A DNA stretch of 23,070 nt from Chordibacter sp038110535 (GCA_038110535.1 JAYNJW010000029.1:1-23070), one strand, 5' to 3'; shown: positions 1 through 8,791, counted from the first letter of the stretch. Notes: generated by a model from the sequence alone, not told the origin. Numbers and translations: made by a program.

Positions 1-206
1 GCAGTATCGAGCAAAGGCGACCAATAAGCAGTCGATGTGATCGGCGTACCCGCGGGCACATCCTGAACACTAATGTAGCTAACACTGTTTGACTCCAGAA
101 CCACAATGGCAGGATGCGTGTAAGCTAGATTTTGATTATGTGCTTGGAATGCGTGTATAGAAGGTAGGAAAAGAATTGCTGCTAGAATTAATGTAAACAG
201 TTTCAT
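1..206 (-). CDS. Secreted protein of unknown function, N-terminal part (runs off the left edge)
   Basis: Only the first 68 codons lie in the window; the ATG is at 206-204 and the frame stays open to base 1. The product begins with a clear Sec signal peptide (Met-Lys, then a hydrophobic run LFTLILAAILFLPS, with likely cleavage after SIHA near residue 19). The mature part has the stretch VPAGTPITSTAYWSPLLDTA, a type of N-terminus I recall from secreted proteins of marine Verrucomicrobiota, but I cannot name a family. It lies 50 bases downstream of the giant secreted protein gene on the same strand, so it could be co-transcribed with it. No Shine-Dalgarno is visible. A perfect TATAAT on the minus strand (221-216) ends only 9 bases before the ATG and may be chance. 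Function unknown. Confidence 0.75.
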   Translation of the reverse strand, partial: MKLFTLILAAILFLPSIHAFQAHNQNLAYTHPAIVVLESNSVSYISVQDVPAGTPITSTAYWSPLLDT

Positions 207-256
207 GGTTTTGAAATTATAGTGCATATTAAAAATTGATTAAGCAAGTTATAAGT

Positions 257-3200
257 TTACTCCAGATATGAGCCTCCGTTTGCCTCATAATCATAAAATC
301 CATTGGTTGGGTGAAAGTAAAGCCACCTACCCAGGCTGAATGAATAGAAGTGGGATTTGGAATCATCGTTGGATACAAAATAATCAGCACCTGTCCATAA
401 CCAACCACGATTAGTATGATAGAACCAATAGTTTCCTGCCGCATCCGTTTTTACCCACATCCAACCTAGCTTTTGCTCGACATGAAAAACCCAATCCGGT
501 TTCTCTGCAGATGCATCGTAGAAGGAGCCCAACCAATCGGATTGGTACCAGTTGTCATAACCACTTATACCAGATGTATTGGCATCTTCCACCAAGTCAG
601 ATTGTGCTGTTTGGCCAACCAAGGAATTAACCGTAAAGTGATCAGTGGTCATGGTCAATTTGCCACTATCCTGATCAAAAGTACTTGTCTTGGCTTTTGC
701 CCACCCTTGTTTGGTTGGTGAGTAATACATGCCTTCGAGAGTATCAAGATCGATTCCTTTGTTTCGGAACGATTCGGCATCGACTGGAATACGAATGACC
801 ACATCCTTCTTAAAGTTTCCTTCTATCTCCTTACCCTTATCATCGAATAATTCCATGGAATAGGCATAATCAGCAGGCTTTTCGGTACCGCTCTTGTCTA
901 GGCCTTTTGCGGTGGGGGTAACCACTAAACGGATAGTTTCCACATCTGAGGCCACATTCGCAGCTCCACCTGGTATCGTAATTTCCGTACCATCAGGAAG
1001 CGTAGTGACAAAATCCTTACTTGGATCAAAGGTTATGCTAATACCGTCAGGAACCTCAAAGGCTGGACGCTTGAGAACAACCTCAATATCGGAAACAAAT
1101 TCATTGCGTCTTAAATCTCCATCCTCTTCGTCTTCAGAAAGATAAAGGATTTCCGTATCATTGGCATCGAACTCACTGTACTCAGCTCCTAATTTCCAGA
1201 GGGCTCCGCTTGGTGCGGTGATGTTAAAATCACCGTTTTCATCGGCATATCCAGAAACTTCCCGCCCGTCAAAGGTCCATGCATAAACAAATGCACCTGC
1301 GAGTGAATTTCCATTGTCGTCAACAACTGAACCACTCAGGTAATTGTCTTGGGCAGGTTGCACTAAACGGAATTCAACCCCCGTCTTGCTGGATTCTGTC
1401 ATTTTGATCTTTTGCACGGCTGGTTCCAGATACCCTTCGTCCCGAAGTTGGTAAGAAAGAATAACTCCCACCTCATATTTACCACCCTGCAGGACAGAAA
1501 TAGAGAAGGATCCGTTCTCATCGGTCTCGACTTCATCCCAGTATTCAGGAAACGATTTAGACTCCTCCCGGTACGCCCAGACATAGAGCGTGGATTCAGA
1601 AACGGAAGAACTATTCGATTCATAAACTACGGAACCGGATATGGATGCTGCAGCAGCAGATAGAACAAAGTTCGCCTGAGCAGTTTCGCCCTGCCCCACG
1701 GTAACCTCTAAGGGAGTTGCAGATTGCTGGGGGTACTTTCGGTCCTGATCATCGTATTCAAGATAATACTCCATAATCCATTGTCCAGGAGGCAAAAGCA
1801 TGGAGTAAGTACCGTTAGTCTCAATCGATGCATATTGCCATCCATCACCATCCGTACGCATTGCGTAGACCTCACCAACCAATCCTTCTATCGATTGGTT
1901 GGTATCTTTATCAACAAGGCTTCCTTCCACATAGGAATCTACCTTGGATAAAGAAAATTCAATCTTTTCAAGAGGGCCATTTGAATCGGACAAATCCCCT
2001 GATTCCGAAAGAGTGAGTGTTTGTTCGTTTGGCAAGGCATAATCACTACCAGGAGGTAGCCAGAGACCCACAATGTAAGTACCAGGCAGACCGGGAAAAG
2101 AGAATGTTCCACGGGGAGAAAGCGGCACTTCTGCTAATACCTCAAAGAACTCTTCGGTTTCGTTTCCATCACTGGCTTCCCGAGCATACGCCCATGCATT
2201 TAAATCTGCCACCGGAGCACCACTCGGTCCATAAACTACTCCTTCAACCTTTGATCCTGCTTTTCGAACAGTAAAGTTGAGGGTTTTCGCACCATCACCC
2301 ACCTTAATTCTTTTGGGCGGTTCCATAAGGTAAGGGGATTCTGAACCATCTGCGGGAATCGGAGGATTGAAACCTACTTCCCATCTGCCAGGAGCGACTT
2401 TTAGTTCATAGGCTCCATTCGGGTCAGTCACATCACTTGTCCAACCACCACTTTCGCTCCATGCCCATACTTCAGCATTTCCAAGTGGACTTCCATTCGC
2501 TGTGGCAATTACGCCTGTTATGGTGGAATTAAACTCAGCTAAGGTGATAGTTCCCACATTAAATTCGGACTTACCAATGCGAATATACTGTGGTGCTGGA
2601 CTTCCATAGCCCTTGAATTCTTCCGGATCCAACCATATGGACAACTCATACTCACCTGGTTTTAAAGGAATAGAAAAAGATCCGTTCGTTTCTGGGTTTG
2701 CCCAGTTACCAATACCGTCAGGGCTGAATACATCTATCCAAATCGATGAAACTGCACCCGATTTACCTTCTGGTATTTCGATAGTGCCTACAACTTTTCC
2801 ATCTCCCATACGATTGACAGTAAAATTAACTGTCTTTGTTGTCTTGCTTGCATTGTTGGCAAATGTGGCAGTTTTAGGAGCCTTGTCATAGGACCAATTT
2901 ACATTCTTATCATAAGGACGGTATACGGTGACTTCCCACTTACCTGGTCCGACATTAAGTTCATAATTGCCCGATTTATCTGAAATGGCTCCAGCCCAAC
3001 CCTCAGAATCGACGCGCCATGCAACCACCTCAGCATCGGCAATCGTGGCATTAAGATCGTCTCGAATTTTTCCACTAATTGTCTTACTGGGAGGCGCCAG
3101 ATAAATAAAGGGCTTGGAAACCTTAAATGCATCACCGGCAAGAACCTGTGAACCATTAGAGGTAGTGGCAGTCACTTTGTAGTCATAGGAAACCCCAGGA

Positions 3201-6200
3201 GTGATCGTATGATCGATGAAAGCTTTGAGGGTTCCGGATACATTATCATCTACGGTCGAATATACGCTGGCGGTACTGGCTTTGCGCTCGAGTTTGTAAG
3301 TGCTTACCCCCCTGATCTCTGATTTCGACCAATCAACACGGATGGCATTACCTAGGCGCATTTCTTTGCTTGGATTTTTCAAGTCAAAATGTATCGGAGC
3401 CAAATCAAGGTTGGCTAACATCCCGGGAACATCAACGCGCATAGAATACTTACCTGCTTCGGGCAATGAGAGAGAGAAAAATCCATCTTCATTAGTTTCT
3501 CCGTATGCTTCGTTGAAGGTGAAAGCTTCTCCCTCAATATACTCATAATTTGGTTCTCCCGTATGATTTTCATCTTGAAATGCCCACAGAAATGCATGCG
3601 AAAGCCCAACGAGTCTGACTCGACCATTTTCGTCCTTCTGAGGATACATGATTCGGCCAGAAACATTCGATCCTTCCAAAGTAAGCTTGATTCCAGTTGT
3701 GGAATTGCCATCTACGGAAACAGGAGAGTCATAATTTGGTTTCGAGGAACGGTATCCAAGATACTCCTCTGACTCAAAGGGAGGTTCGGCAAAAATAATC
3801 CAATCTCCAGCAGGTAAGTTTGAAAGTTCATAAGATCCATCCACTTTGGTTTCAAAATGATCGAACCAAAAAAGATAATCTTCTGTATGAGCAATTATGC
3901 GAGCCTTGGGCACAGCATTGCCCTTGTTGGTTACCACTGTTCCTGAAATGGTGCCGCCGACAAAATCATCGTCCTCATCGAACCAGGCAAATTCGAACCT
4001 TTCATGATCCTGTAGGGCAAATGCATCAAGCTCTGCCAAAGGAAGCAACGAGGTATTCCCCTCCGCAATATCAAGCGTCGCAGCAGAGGACCAATCGCCA
4101 GAATCCCAATCAAAGTTACCGGATGCGTCTGAAACTAAGAACTTGGGCTCATACCCTCCCGCTTCAACCATTACTTTGTAAGACCCCCCCGGCAATTTAA
4201 GGGAATAATTTCCATCTGATTCCTGAACATGTGGATAAACAACGGGGCCATACTCATCATCGGCATCAAAAAAGGCAAACCATGCAAATTCCACAGGACT
4301 GGAAGTGTTTGAATCAACAATGCTCAACTGGACTTCAGCAGCTGGGGCTCCGTTCAAACGAAAATCAATATCCGTTTTGTTAGAATCGATTACAACCTCG
4401 GAGGCAGAAGCAAAGTCTGTGGTTCCTTCTCCATCCGATGTGTAATATTCTGATTGGTAAAGCCCATCCCAACGCATGGCTTTGATTTTGTAAGTTCCTG
4501 CGGGGATTTTTACCGAATAGGCACCCTCGACAAATGATTCTGGATTTTCAAATTCAACAGGTTCCCATGCCGGCCAAAATTGACGCTCCGAATCATTAGT
4601 GTCTACAAATACGACCTCTGCCCAGATGCCCGCATTGGTATCGGAATCATAAATGACTCCGCTTACACTGAGGGGTTGGCTCTTGGATGCCTGAAGTTCT
4701 GGAAATTCATTCACCAGATTGGCTTGAACTTCCCAATAAATAATCCCTCCATCCAATCGAACAGAATTATCATAAGAAAATAAAACCACTTCATATTGAC
4801 CCGCTGGGGCTTCCCCACCAAGTTGGCCGTCTGGCTCAACCCACAACCAGGATACGGGATACTCAGTGAGTCTTTGGTTCGAGTCGTCCACCGGGTATAA
4901 CTCGATCGAAATATCCAAGGGATGACCTTCTTCCTGTCCAGAAACTGATATGGAGGAAGAAATCTGACCAAATTCGTGAGAAATTACAAAATCAGCTTCC
5001 AAACTAAAGTCGTAATTTTCTGAAGAGTTAGAATCCACTATTGAGATAGAATTATCCGAAATCTGCGGTCTGTATGGAGTACCGGTATCGGGATTAAAAC
5101 CCCATGCCTCAATGTAGTATTCACCAGAGGGCAAATAAGCTTCAAAGGAACCATCGCTATGGTTGATATCCAGTATAAAAAAGGCTGGCTCCCAATGACC
5201 ATCAAGGCCATCTGGTGCCTGAAAGAACCATAATCCAAAATCAGGGATAGGATTGTTGTTTTCATCTAAAACGCTTCCAGAAATTCTGCCCATATTTTCC
5301 TTATTAAGGTCCTTGTATGGGTCTTCATAGGGATCCCCAAAACCTACCTCAGCAGGAAATGCAGACGCATAGAACCTGACCTCCAAAAGCGAATCGCCAT
5401 ACCCATCCGCATTAAAATCGAATCGTGATTTGACCACATCCTCGTTGGAAGGTTGATCTTCTTCAATGAAACCAGTATCTGACTCATGATCTCCTAATTT
5501 ATAGTCATCTCCGCCACCATCTGGTTGATAGGCTTGATAATCGGGCTCATGCCCTTTGTGCATGATGCGAGTAAATCCACCACCGGTAAATTCGGCACCT
5601 TCTTCCTCTGCACCACTTCCAGTAATGAAAAATAAAGATCCATTCTCATCCATAATTCCCGCTTTCACTCGGTGGGGCTCAGAAATTCCAAAATTCCACT
5701 CCAATAAATCACGGGGTAAAAAGGCTGAAATATTGGCATCTTCCAAAGTAACAGAGCCCAGTGAAAATGCGGCTACCTGATCATGGGGTGAAATCATTTC
5801 CGAGGGCATTAAATCTACCACCGGCGCATTGGCCTGAAAGATGGCACCATTGTAGAAGCGTTCTCCACCCATCACAACGACCATACCAAATGTGGACTCC
5901 AAATCTCCATCCGATGTAGAAACGGCATCCACTGTTTCTGCTAATATGGTAAAAGTTCCAGGCCGGTCCCATTCTGGCCAAGTTCTTTTAAAACCACGAA
6001 TCTTAGCACCGCTTACCAAAATATAGCGGGGTTCGCCCATTTCGTATGAAAAGGTAAGCTTGAGTGGCGTACCTGCTGGCAGGACTGTACCTCCAAGTTC
6101 TAAGTCAGAAATAGAAAGATTATCATCCTCTCCAAGGACAGAATTTACCAAGGATATACGATACACCAAGTCGTCCCAATTTCCACTGGTATTATAATGG

Positions 6201-8791
6201 TCACCCTCATATTCTGCATGCTCTTCCTCCCCCTCATTCTGATCATTACCGAGGTCTAATTTCTCTATATGAACATAAGCAGGATTATCTCCACCACTCG
6301 ATGCATCCGAGAAATTACTGATCGATAAATCATCGCCCCATGCGGAACGAGCAGGCCTAAACGAAAGTTTGGCATCTTCTTCAATGTCCCAGGGATCAAA
6401 CTCCCGATTGAAGCTACCATCCTCGTCAAAAATGACTTCTCTGCCGTCTTCCAAATAAGCAACATACTCCACACCCTGCCCGTCAGGGGTTGGACGTTCA
6501 TCCGGCCAATAATTGATGGCAAAACCATCATCATACACATAGTACTCCTCTAGGTAAAGGACTGCAGCCTCAGGTAACTCCACGGGACGCCATGGCACAA
6601 TTTCCTCAAATTTCATTACAAGAATTACCCGACTACCATCTCCATTCAGAACAATTTCAAACATTTCAGACTGGTTATTTTCGACCACTGCCAAAAATAC
6701 TTGATTAGAGGAGTCTTGAATTTGTAGCCGAGACCTCTCGACTTCGAAATCGATAATTTTGGAATTCGGAATCTTAGAATAGATAAGATCTTTGAGCGAT
6801 TCAGATACCTCCGAGTTAGGGATAAATTGACGATCCTCAGCGAAGTCTTCAGTGGCATGCAAGTAAGACCCGTTTTGATCAAAGTACAAATTGATCATGT
6901 TGTTCAATCCAACTTCATAAACGAAGCGATTTTCGTTTAAAGCATCCAGTATTTTCTCGGCCCTGACTGGGTCAACTCCTTCAAGCTCAGGAACTTGAGC
7001 AATCAATGCTTCAACAAATCCGGCAACTTCATCTATGGAAACAGGCTCAAATTCCTGATGTCCGTCTTCTCCTGGAGGGGAATGGGGGTCGTATGGACCA
7101 TCGTCGTACATATCGTAAATGAACCCAACCTCAGCCAAATTATTGTCGTCAAAATATTGCTTCAGCTCGACTTCATCCTGATAGGTATCAACCACCATAT
7201 ATCCATCCACAGTCTCTCCACCAGTGTAGACCCAGTCTCCCGTCTGGGATTGTTCCGCGGGTTCCACCCAAAAACCGAATACTTCATTCTGGGTAGTTTC
7301 GTCCCACTCGTAGTCTTCAGAAATCGCGTAGTTGCCTTCAACCAGTCCCTGCTCTCCTGTAAGGTCCTGTAAGTTAGAAGCACTTAAGAAGAAGACGGGC
7401 ACACCGTGTGTTTCGGATCCGTTCCCGTCGTAACCATAGTCAGACTCGTTGCCATCATAGCCGTAATCCGTGCCGTTGCCGTCGTAAAAATCACCAAATT
7501 GATCATGCAATTGGTCTGCATTATGATTGTGATCAATCAGTTCTATCCATTCGGTAGGTATATCTGACTCACTGAAATCTGAGCAAACATATGTCCCGCT
7601 AGCCGACCAAGATGGATTATCTTGTTCATAGTTCGATGCATAATTTAACTCAACTAATCCGTTCTCAGGATCGGAGTAGGTAATTACGATTTCAAGTTCA
7701 CCATATTCATCCTGCTCGATCGATGACGATGTATTGTCACTGGTTAACTGATGCGAATAATTTCTCAAAATCCATTGACCATTAGAATAAACCGCTACCT
7801 GCTGAGCATTAAGGTAATAATAAACAATCTCATGGTTTACATTATCTGGAGTTGTGTAAGAAATAATTGCCTTGTGACCAACAAGAGTGGTTGGGGCAAC
7901 AAAACCATCGGAGCCCGACTCATTGTGCTCGTAACCATAATCCGACTCATTGTCATCATAGCTGTAATCTGTGCCGTTCCCATCGTAACCAAAATCTGAC
8001 TCGTTGCCGTCGTCATGATATTCGGTGATAAAACCAACCTCAGCCAAATTATTGTCGTCAAAATATTGCTTCAGCTCGACTTCATCCTGATAGGTATCAA
8101 CCACCATATATCCATCCACAGTCTCTCCACCAGTGTAGACCCAGTCTCCCGTCTGGGATTGTTCCGCGGGTTCCACCCAAAAACCGAATACTTCATTCTG
8201 GGTAGTTTCGTCCCACTCGTAGTCTTCAGAAATCGCGTAGTTGCCTTCAACCAGTCCCTGCTCTCCTGTAAGGTCCTGTAAGTTAGAAGCACTTAAAAAG
8301 AAGACGGGCACACCGTGTGTTTCGGATCCATTACCGTCGTAACTGGTATCTGAACCGTTTTCATCATGCATGCCCTCCAAGATCAAAAAGTCCCCGTACA
8401 TATCCGAATGGACGGTGCAATAGAAGTAGAGAGATTCAGAAGCGGGATCAAAGTCCAAAGGAATGTTGAGTGTTAGTTCATCACCAACAGAGCTCAAGGC
8501 ACTAGAGGCAGAATCATAGGGTGTTTGAACCCCATTGGACGATTCATACCCTATCTGGAAAGGGTGTGGATTAAAGCCCTGCCCAGCCGTGAACCGGTAT
8601 GACTGACCAGTAAAAAATTCGAATGATCCCAAATCTATACTCGTACCATTGGAATCGTAAAAATTATAGTAGGGCTCAATCTGTTGACCGCCCGAAACAA
8701 TGATATCAACAGGAACCTGATGGTTTGCTTGAGCTTTTCCTAAGCAAGCAAGGGAGAAAGAAAGGCAGGCGAGGAGAGTACGATATTTCAT
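257..8791 (-). CDS. Giant (2844 aa) secreted multidomain protein: cupredoxin-like domain, duplicated module, CarboxypepD-like beta repeats, Trp-rich tail
   Basis: Extracellular or surface mosaic protein; biological role unknown. Visible order: signal peptide (residues 1-22, ending GKAQA); cupredoxin-like domain (23-140) with His76 and Cys125-x2-His128-x2-Met131; nonapeptide linker; a ~99-residue domain (about 157-255); four-unit linker (259-295); beta-rich segment (299-435); three-unit linker (436-460); a second near-identical copy of the ~99-residue domain (460-558); two PepSY-like segments (about 604-725); a DFNADGYGD Ca-loop-like motif near 1125; about 13 beta-sandwich repeats of carboxypeptidase-regulatory/SpaA type (about 1167-2580), recognisable by V-x-G-x-V and D-x-x-G-x-[FY]; an FN3-like segment (about 1815-1880); a domain with TLPDGTEITIPGG (about 2580-2720); and a Trp-rich tail (2744-2844) also found on the protease at 11739-13019. 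The protein is very acidic. ATG at 8791 starts the signal peptide; no Shine-Dalgarno is evident. Adhesion, scaffold or copper/redox roles are possible. Confidence 0.93.
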   Translation of the reverse strand: MKYRTLLACLSFSLACLGKAQANHQVPVDIIVSGGQQIEPYYNFYDSNGTSIDLGSFEFFTGQSYRFTAGQGFNPHPFQIGYESSNGVQTPYDSASSALSSVGDELTLNIPLDFDPASESLYFYCTVHSDMYGDFLILEGMHDENGSDTSYDGNGSETHGVPVFFLSASNLQDLTGEQGLVEGNYAISEDYEWDETTQNEVFGFWVEPAEQSQTGDWVYTGGETVDGYMVVDTYQDEVELKQYFDDNNLAEVGFITEYHDDGNESDFGYDGNGTDYSYDDNESDYGYEHNESGSDGFVAPTTLVGHKAIISYTTPDNVNHEIVYYYLNAQQVAVYSNGQWILRNYSHQLTSDNTSSSIEQDEYGELEIVITYSDPENGLVELNYASNYEQDNPSWSASGTYVCSDFSESDIPTEWIELIDHNHNADQLHDQFGDFYDGNGTDYGYDGNESDYGYDGNGSETHGVPVFFLSASNLQDLTGEQGLVEGNYAISEDYEWDETTQNEVFGFWVEPAEQSQTGDWVYTGGETVDGYMVVDTYQDEVELKQYFDDNNLAEVGFIYDMYDDGPYDPHSPPGEDGHQEFEPVSIDEVAGFVEALIAQVPELEGVDPVRAEKILDALNENRFVYEVGLNNMINLYFDQNGSYLHATEDFAEDRQFIPNSEVSESLKDLIYSKIPNSKIIDFEVERSRLQIQDSSNQVFLAVVENNQSEMFEIVLNGDGSRVILVMKFEEIVPWRPVELPEAAVLYLEEYYVYDDGFAINYWPDERPTPDGQGVEYVAYLEDGREVIFDEDGSFNREFDPWDIEEDAKLSFRPARSAWGDDLSISNFSDASSGGDNPAYVHIEKLDLGNDQNEGEEEHAEYEGDHYNTSGNWDDLVYRISLVNSVLGEDDNLSISDLELGGTVLPAGTPLKLTFSYEMGEPRYILVSGAKIRGFKRTWPEWDRPGTFTILAETVDAVSTSDGDLESTFGMVVVMGGERFYNGAIFQANAPVVDLMPSEMISPHDQVAAFSLGSVTLEDANISAFLPRDLLEWNFGISEPHRVKAGIMDENGSLFFITGSGAEEEGAEFTGGGFTRIMHKGHEPDYQAYQPDGGGDDYKLGDHESDTGFIEEDQPSNEDVVKSRFDFNADGYGDSLLEVRFYASAFPAEVGFGDPYEDPYKDLNKENMGRISGSVLDENNNPIPDFGLWFFQAPDGLDGHWEPAFFILDINHSDGSFEAYLPSGEYYIEAWGFNPDTGTPYRPQISDNSISIVDSNSSENYDFSLEADFVISHEFGQISSSISVSGQEEGHPLDISIELYPVDDSNQRLTEYPVSWLWVEPDGQLGGEAPAGQYEVVLFSYDNSVRLDGGIIYWEVQANLVNEFPELQASKSQPLSVSGVIYDSDTNAGIWAEVVFVDTNDSERQFWPAWEPVEFENPESFVEGAYSVKIPAGTYKIKAMRWDGLYQSEYYTSDGEGTTDFASASEVVIDSNKTDIDFRLNGAPAAEVQLSIVDSNTSSPVEFAWFAFFDADDEYGPVVYPHVQESDGNYSLKLPGGSYKVMVEAGGYEPKFLVSDASGNFDWDSGDWSSAATLDIAEGNTSLLPLAELDAFALQDHERFEFAWFDEDDDFVGGTISGTVVTNKGNAVPKARIIAHTEDYLFWFDHFETKVDGSYELSNLPAGDWIIFAEPPFESEEYLGYRSSKPNYDSPVSVDGNSTTGIKLTLEGSNVSGRIMYPQKDENGRVRLVGLSHAFLWAFQDENHTGEPNYEYIEGEAFTFNEAYGETNEDGFFSLSLPEAGKYSMRVDVPGMLANLDLAPIHFDLKNPSKEMRLGNAIRVDWSKSEIRGVSTYKLERKASTASVYSTVDDNVSGTLKAFIDHTITPGVSYDYKVTATTSNGSQVLAGDAFKVSKPFIYLAPPSKTISGKIRDDLNATIADAEVVAWRVDSEGWAGAISDKSGNYELNVGPGKWEVTVYRPYDKNVNWSYDKAPKTATFANNASKTTKTVNFTVNRMGDGKVVGTIEIPEGKSGAVSSIWIDVFSPDGIGNWANPETNGSFSIPLKPGEYELSIWLDPEEFKGYGSPAPQYIRIGKSEFNVGTITLAEFNSTITGVIATANGSPLGNAEVWAWSESGGWTSDVTDPNGAYELKVAPGRWEVGFNPPIPADGSESPYLMEPPKRIKVGDGAKTLNFTVRKAGSKVEGVVYGPSGAPVADLNAWAYAREASDGNETEEFFEVLAEVPLSPRGTFSFPGLPGTYIVGLWLPPGSDYALPNEQTLTLSESGDLSDSNGPLEKIEFSLSKVDSYVEGSLVDKDTNQSIEGLVGEVYAMRTDGDGWQYASIETNGTYSMLLPPGQWIMEYYLEYDDQDRKYPQQSATPLEVTVGQGETAQANFVLSAAAASISGSVVYESNSSSVSESTLYVWAYREESKSFPEYWDEVETDENGSFSISVLQGGKYEVGVILSYQLRDEGYLEPAVQKIKMTESSKTGVEFRLVQPAQDNYLSGSVVDDNGNSLAGAFVYAWTFDGREVSGYADENGDFNITAPSGALWKLGAEYSEFDANDTEILYLSEDEEDGDLRRNEFVSDIEVVLKRPAFEVPDGISITFDPSKDFVTTLPDGTEITIPGGAANVASDVETIRLVVTPTAKGLDKSGTEKPADYAYSMELFDDKGKEIEGNFKKDVVIRIPVDAESFRNKGIDLDTLEGMYYSPTKQGWAKAKTSTFDQDSGKLTMTTDHFTVNSLVGQTAQSDLVEDANTSGISGYDNWYQSDWLGSFYDASAEKPDWVFHVEQKLGWMWVKTDAAGNYWFYHTNRGWLWTGADYFVSNDDSKSHFYSFSLGRWLYFHPTNGFYDYEANGGSYLE
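260..562 (-). other. Trp-rich four-unit C-terminal tail of the giant protein
   Basis: The last 101 residues contain four aromatic units built around G-W-[LM]-W/Y or R-W-L-Y: WVFHVEQKLGWMWV, YWFYHTNRGWLWTG, HFYSFSLGRWLYFHP and FYDYEANGGSY. The same layout, including W-[ML]-G-x-F followed by W-[VI]-F-H-V and L-G-W, ends the protease at 11742-12038. It has no PEP-CTERM, LPXTG or hydrophobic anchor. A sorting or surface-binding role is inference. Confidence 0.75.
7125..7420 (-). repeat. Direct repeat copy B (296 bp) inside the giant gene
   Basis: Read by eye against 8034-8329, this copy differs at a single base (7388 versus 8297, synonymous AAG/AAA), at an offset of exactly 909 bases. It encodes the second copy of the ~99-residue domain containing LSASNLQDLTGEQGL and DWVYTGGETVDGYMVV. 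The reading frame is preserved. Confidence 0.97.
7415..7486 (-). repeat. 27-bp linker repeats, three units (Y-D-G-N-[GE]-[ST]-[DE])
   Basis: Three tandem nonapeptide units (residues 436-460), each of the form YDGNGTDYG, YDGNESDYG or YDGNGS, sit immediately before domain copy B. Each unit carries a D-x-N-x-S/T sequence. They are low-complexity, acidic and probably flexible. Confidence 0.85.
7916..8017 (-). repeat. 27-bp linker repeats, four units
   Basis: Four nonapeptide units (about residues 259-292: DDGNESDFG, YDGNGTDYS, YDDNESDYG, YEHNESGSD) follow domain copy A. The same repeat type occurs at 7415-7486, and a degenerate pair occurs at about 8321-8365 between the cupredoxin-like domain and copy A. 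Confidence 0.85.
8034..8329 (-). repeat. Direct repeat copy A (296 bp) inside the giant gene
   Basis: Partner of 7125-7420, with one mismatch in 296 bases. It encodes the first copy of the ~99-residue domain. Because the difference is so small, the duplication is either recent or kept uniform by gene conversion. The flanking linkers are similar but have diverged. Confidence 0.97.
8372..8725 (-). other. Cupredoxin-like (type-1 copper) domain of the giant protein
   Basis: Residues 23-140 follow the signal peptide directly. The motif YFYCTVHSDMYGDF gives Cys125-x2-His128-x2-Met131, the C-terminal ligand spacing of amicyanin-type blue copper proteins, and an upstream His76 in NPHPFQIGY can supply the fourth ligand. 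The arrangement (one distant His, then Cys, His and Met near the C-terminal end of the domain) is the classical type-1 copper set. Copper binding is inferred from the motif only. Confidence 0.7.

Noticed and set aside
207..256. Perfect TATAAT on the minus strand (221-216) as promoter of the left-edge gene
   Set aside because: No -35 box at a suitable distance, and it ends 9 bases before the ATG, which would require a leaderless transcript; chance is likely in this A/T-rich gap.
3820..4200. 126-codon plus-strand open frame within the giant gene
   Set aside because: His/Pro/Arg-rich antisense translation with no domain signal; shadow of the minus-strand gene.
7162..8292. Pairs of identical open frames in other frames (7162-7383 and 8071-8292; 6995-7372 and 8015-8281)
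   Set aside because: They are shadows of the duplicated module of the giant gene; their identity simply reflects the 296-bp repeat.
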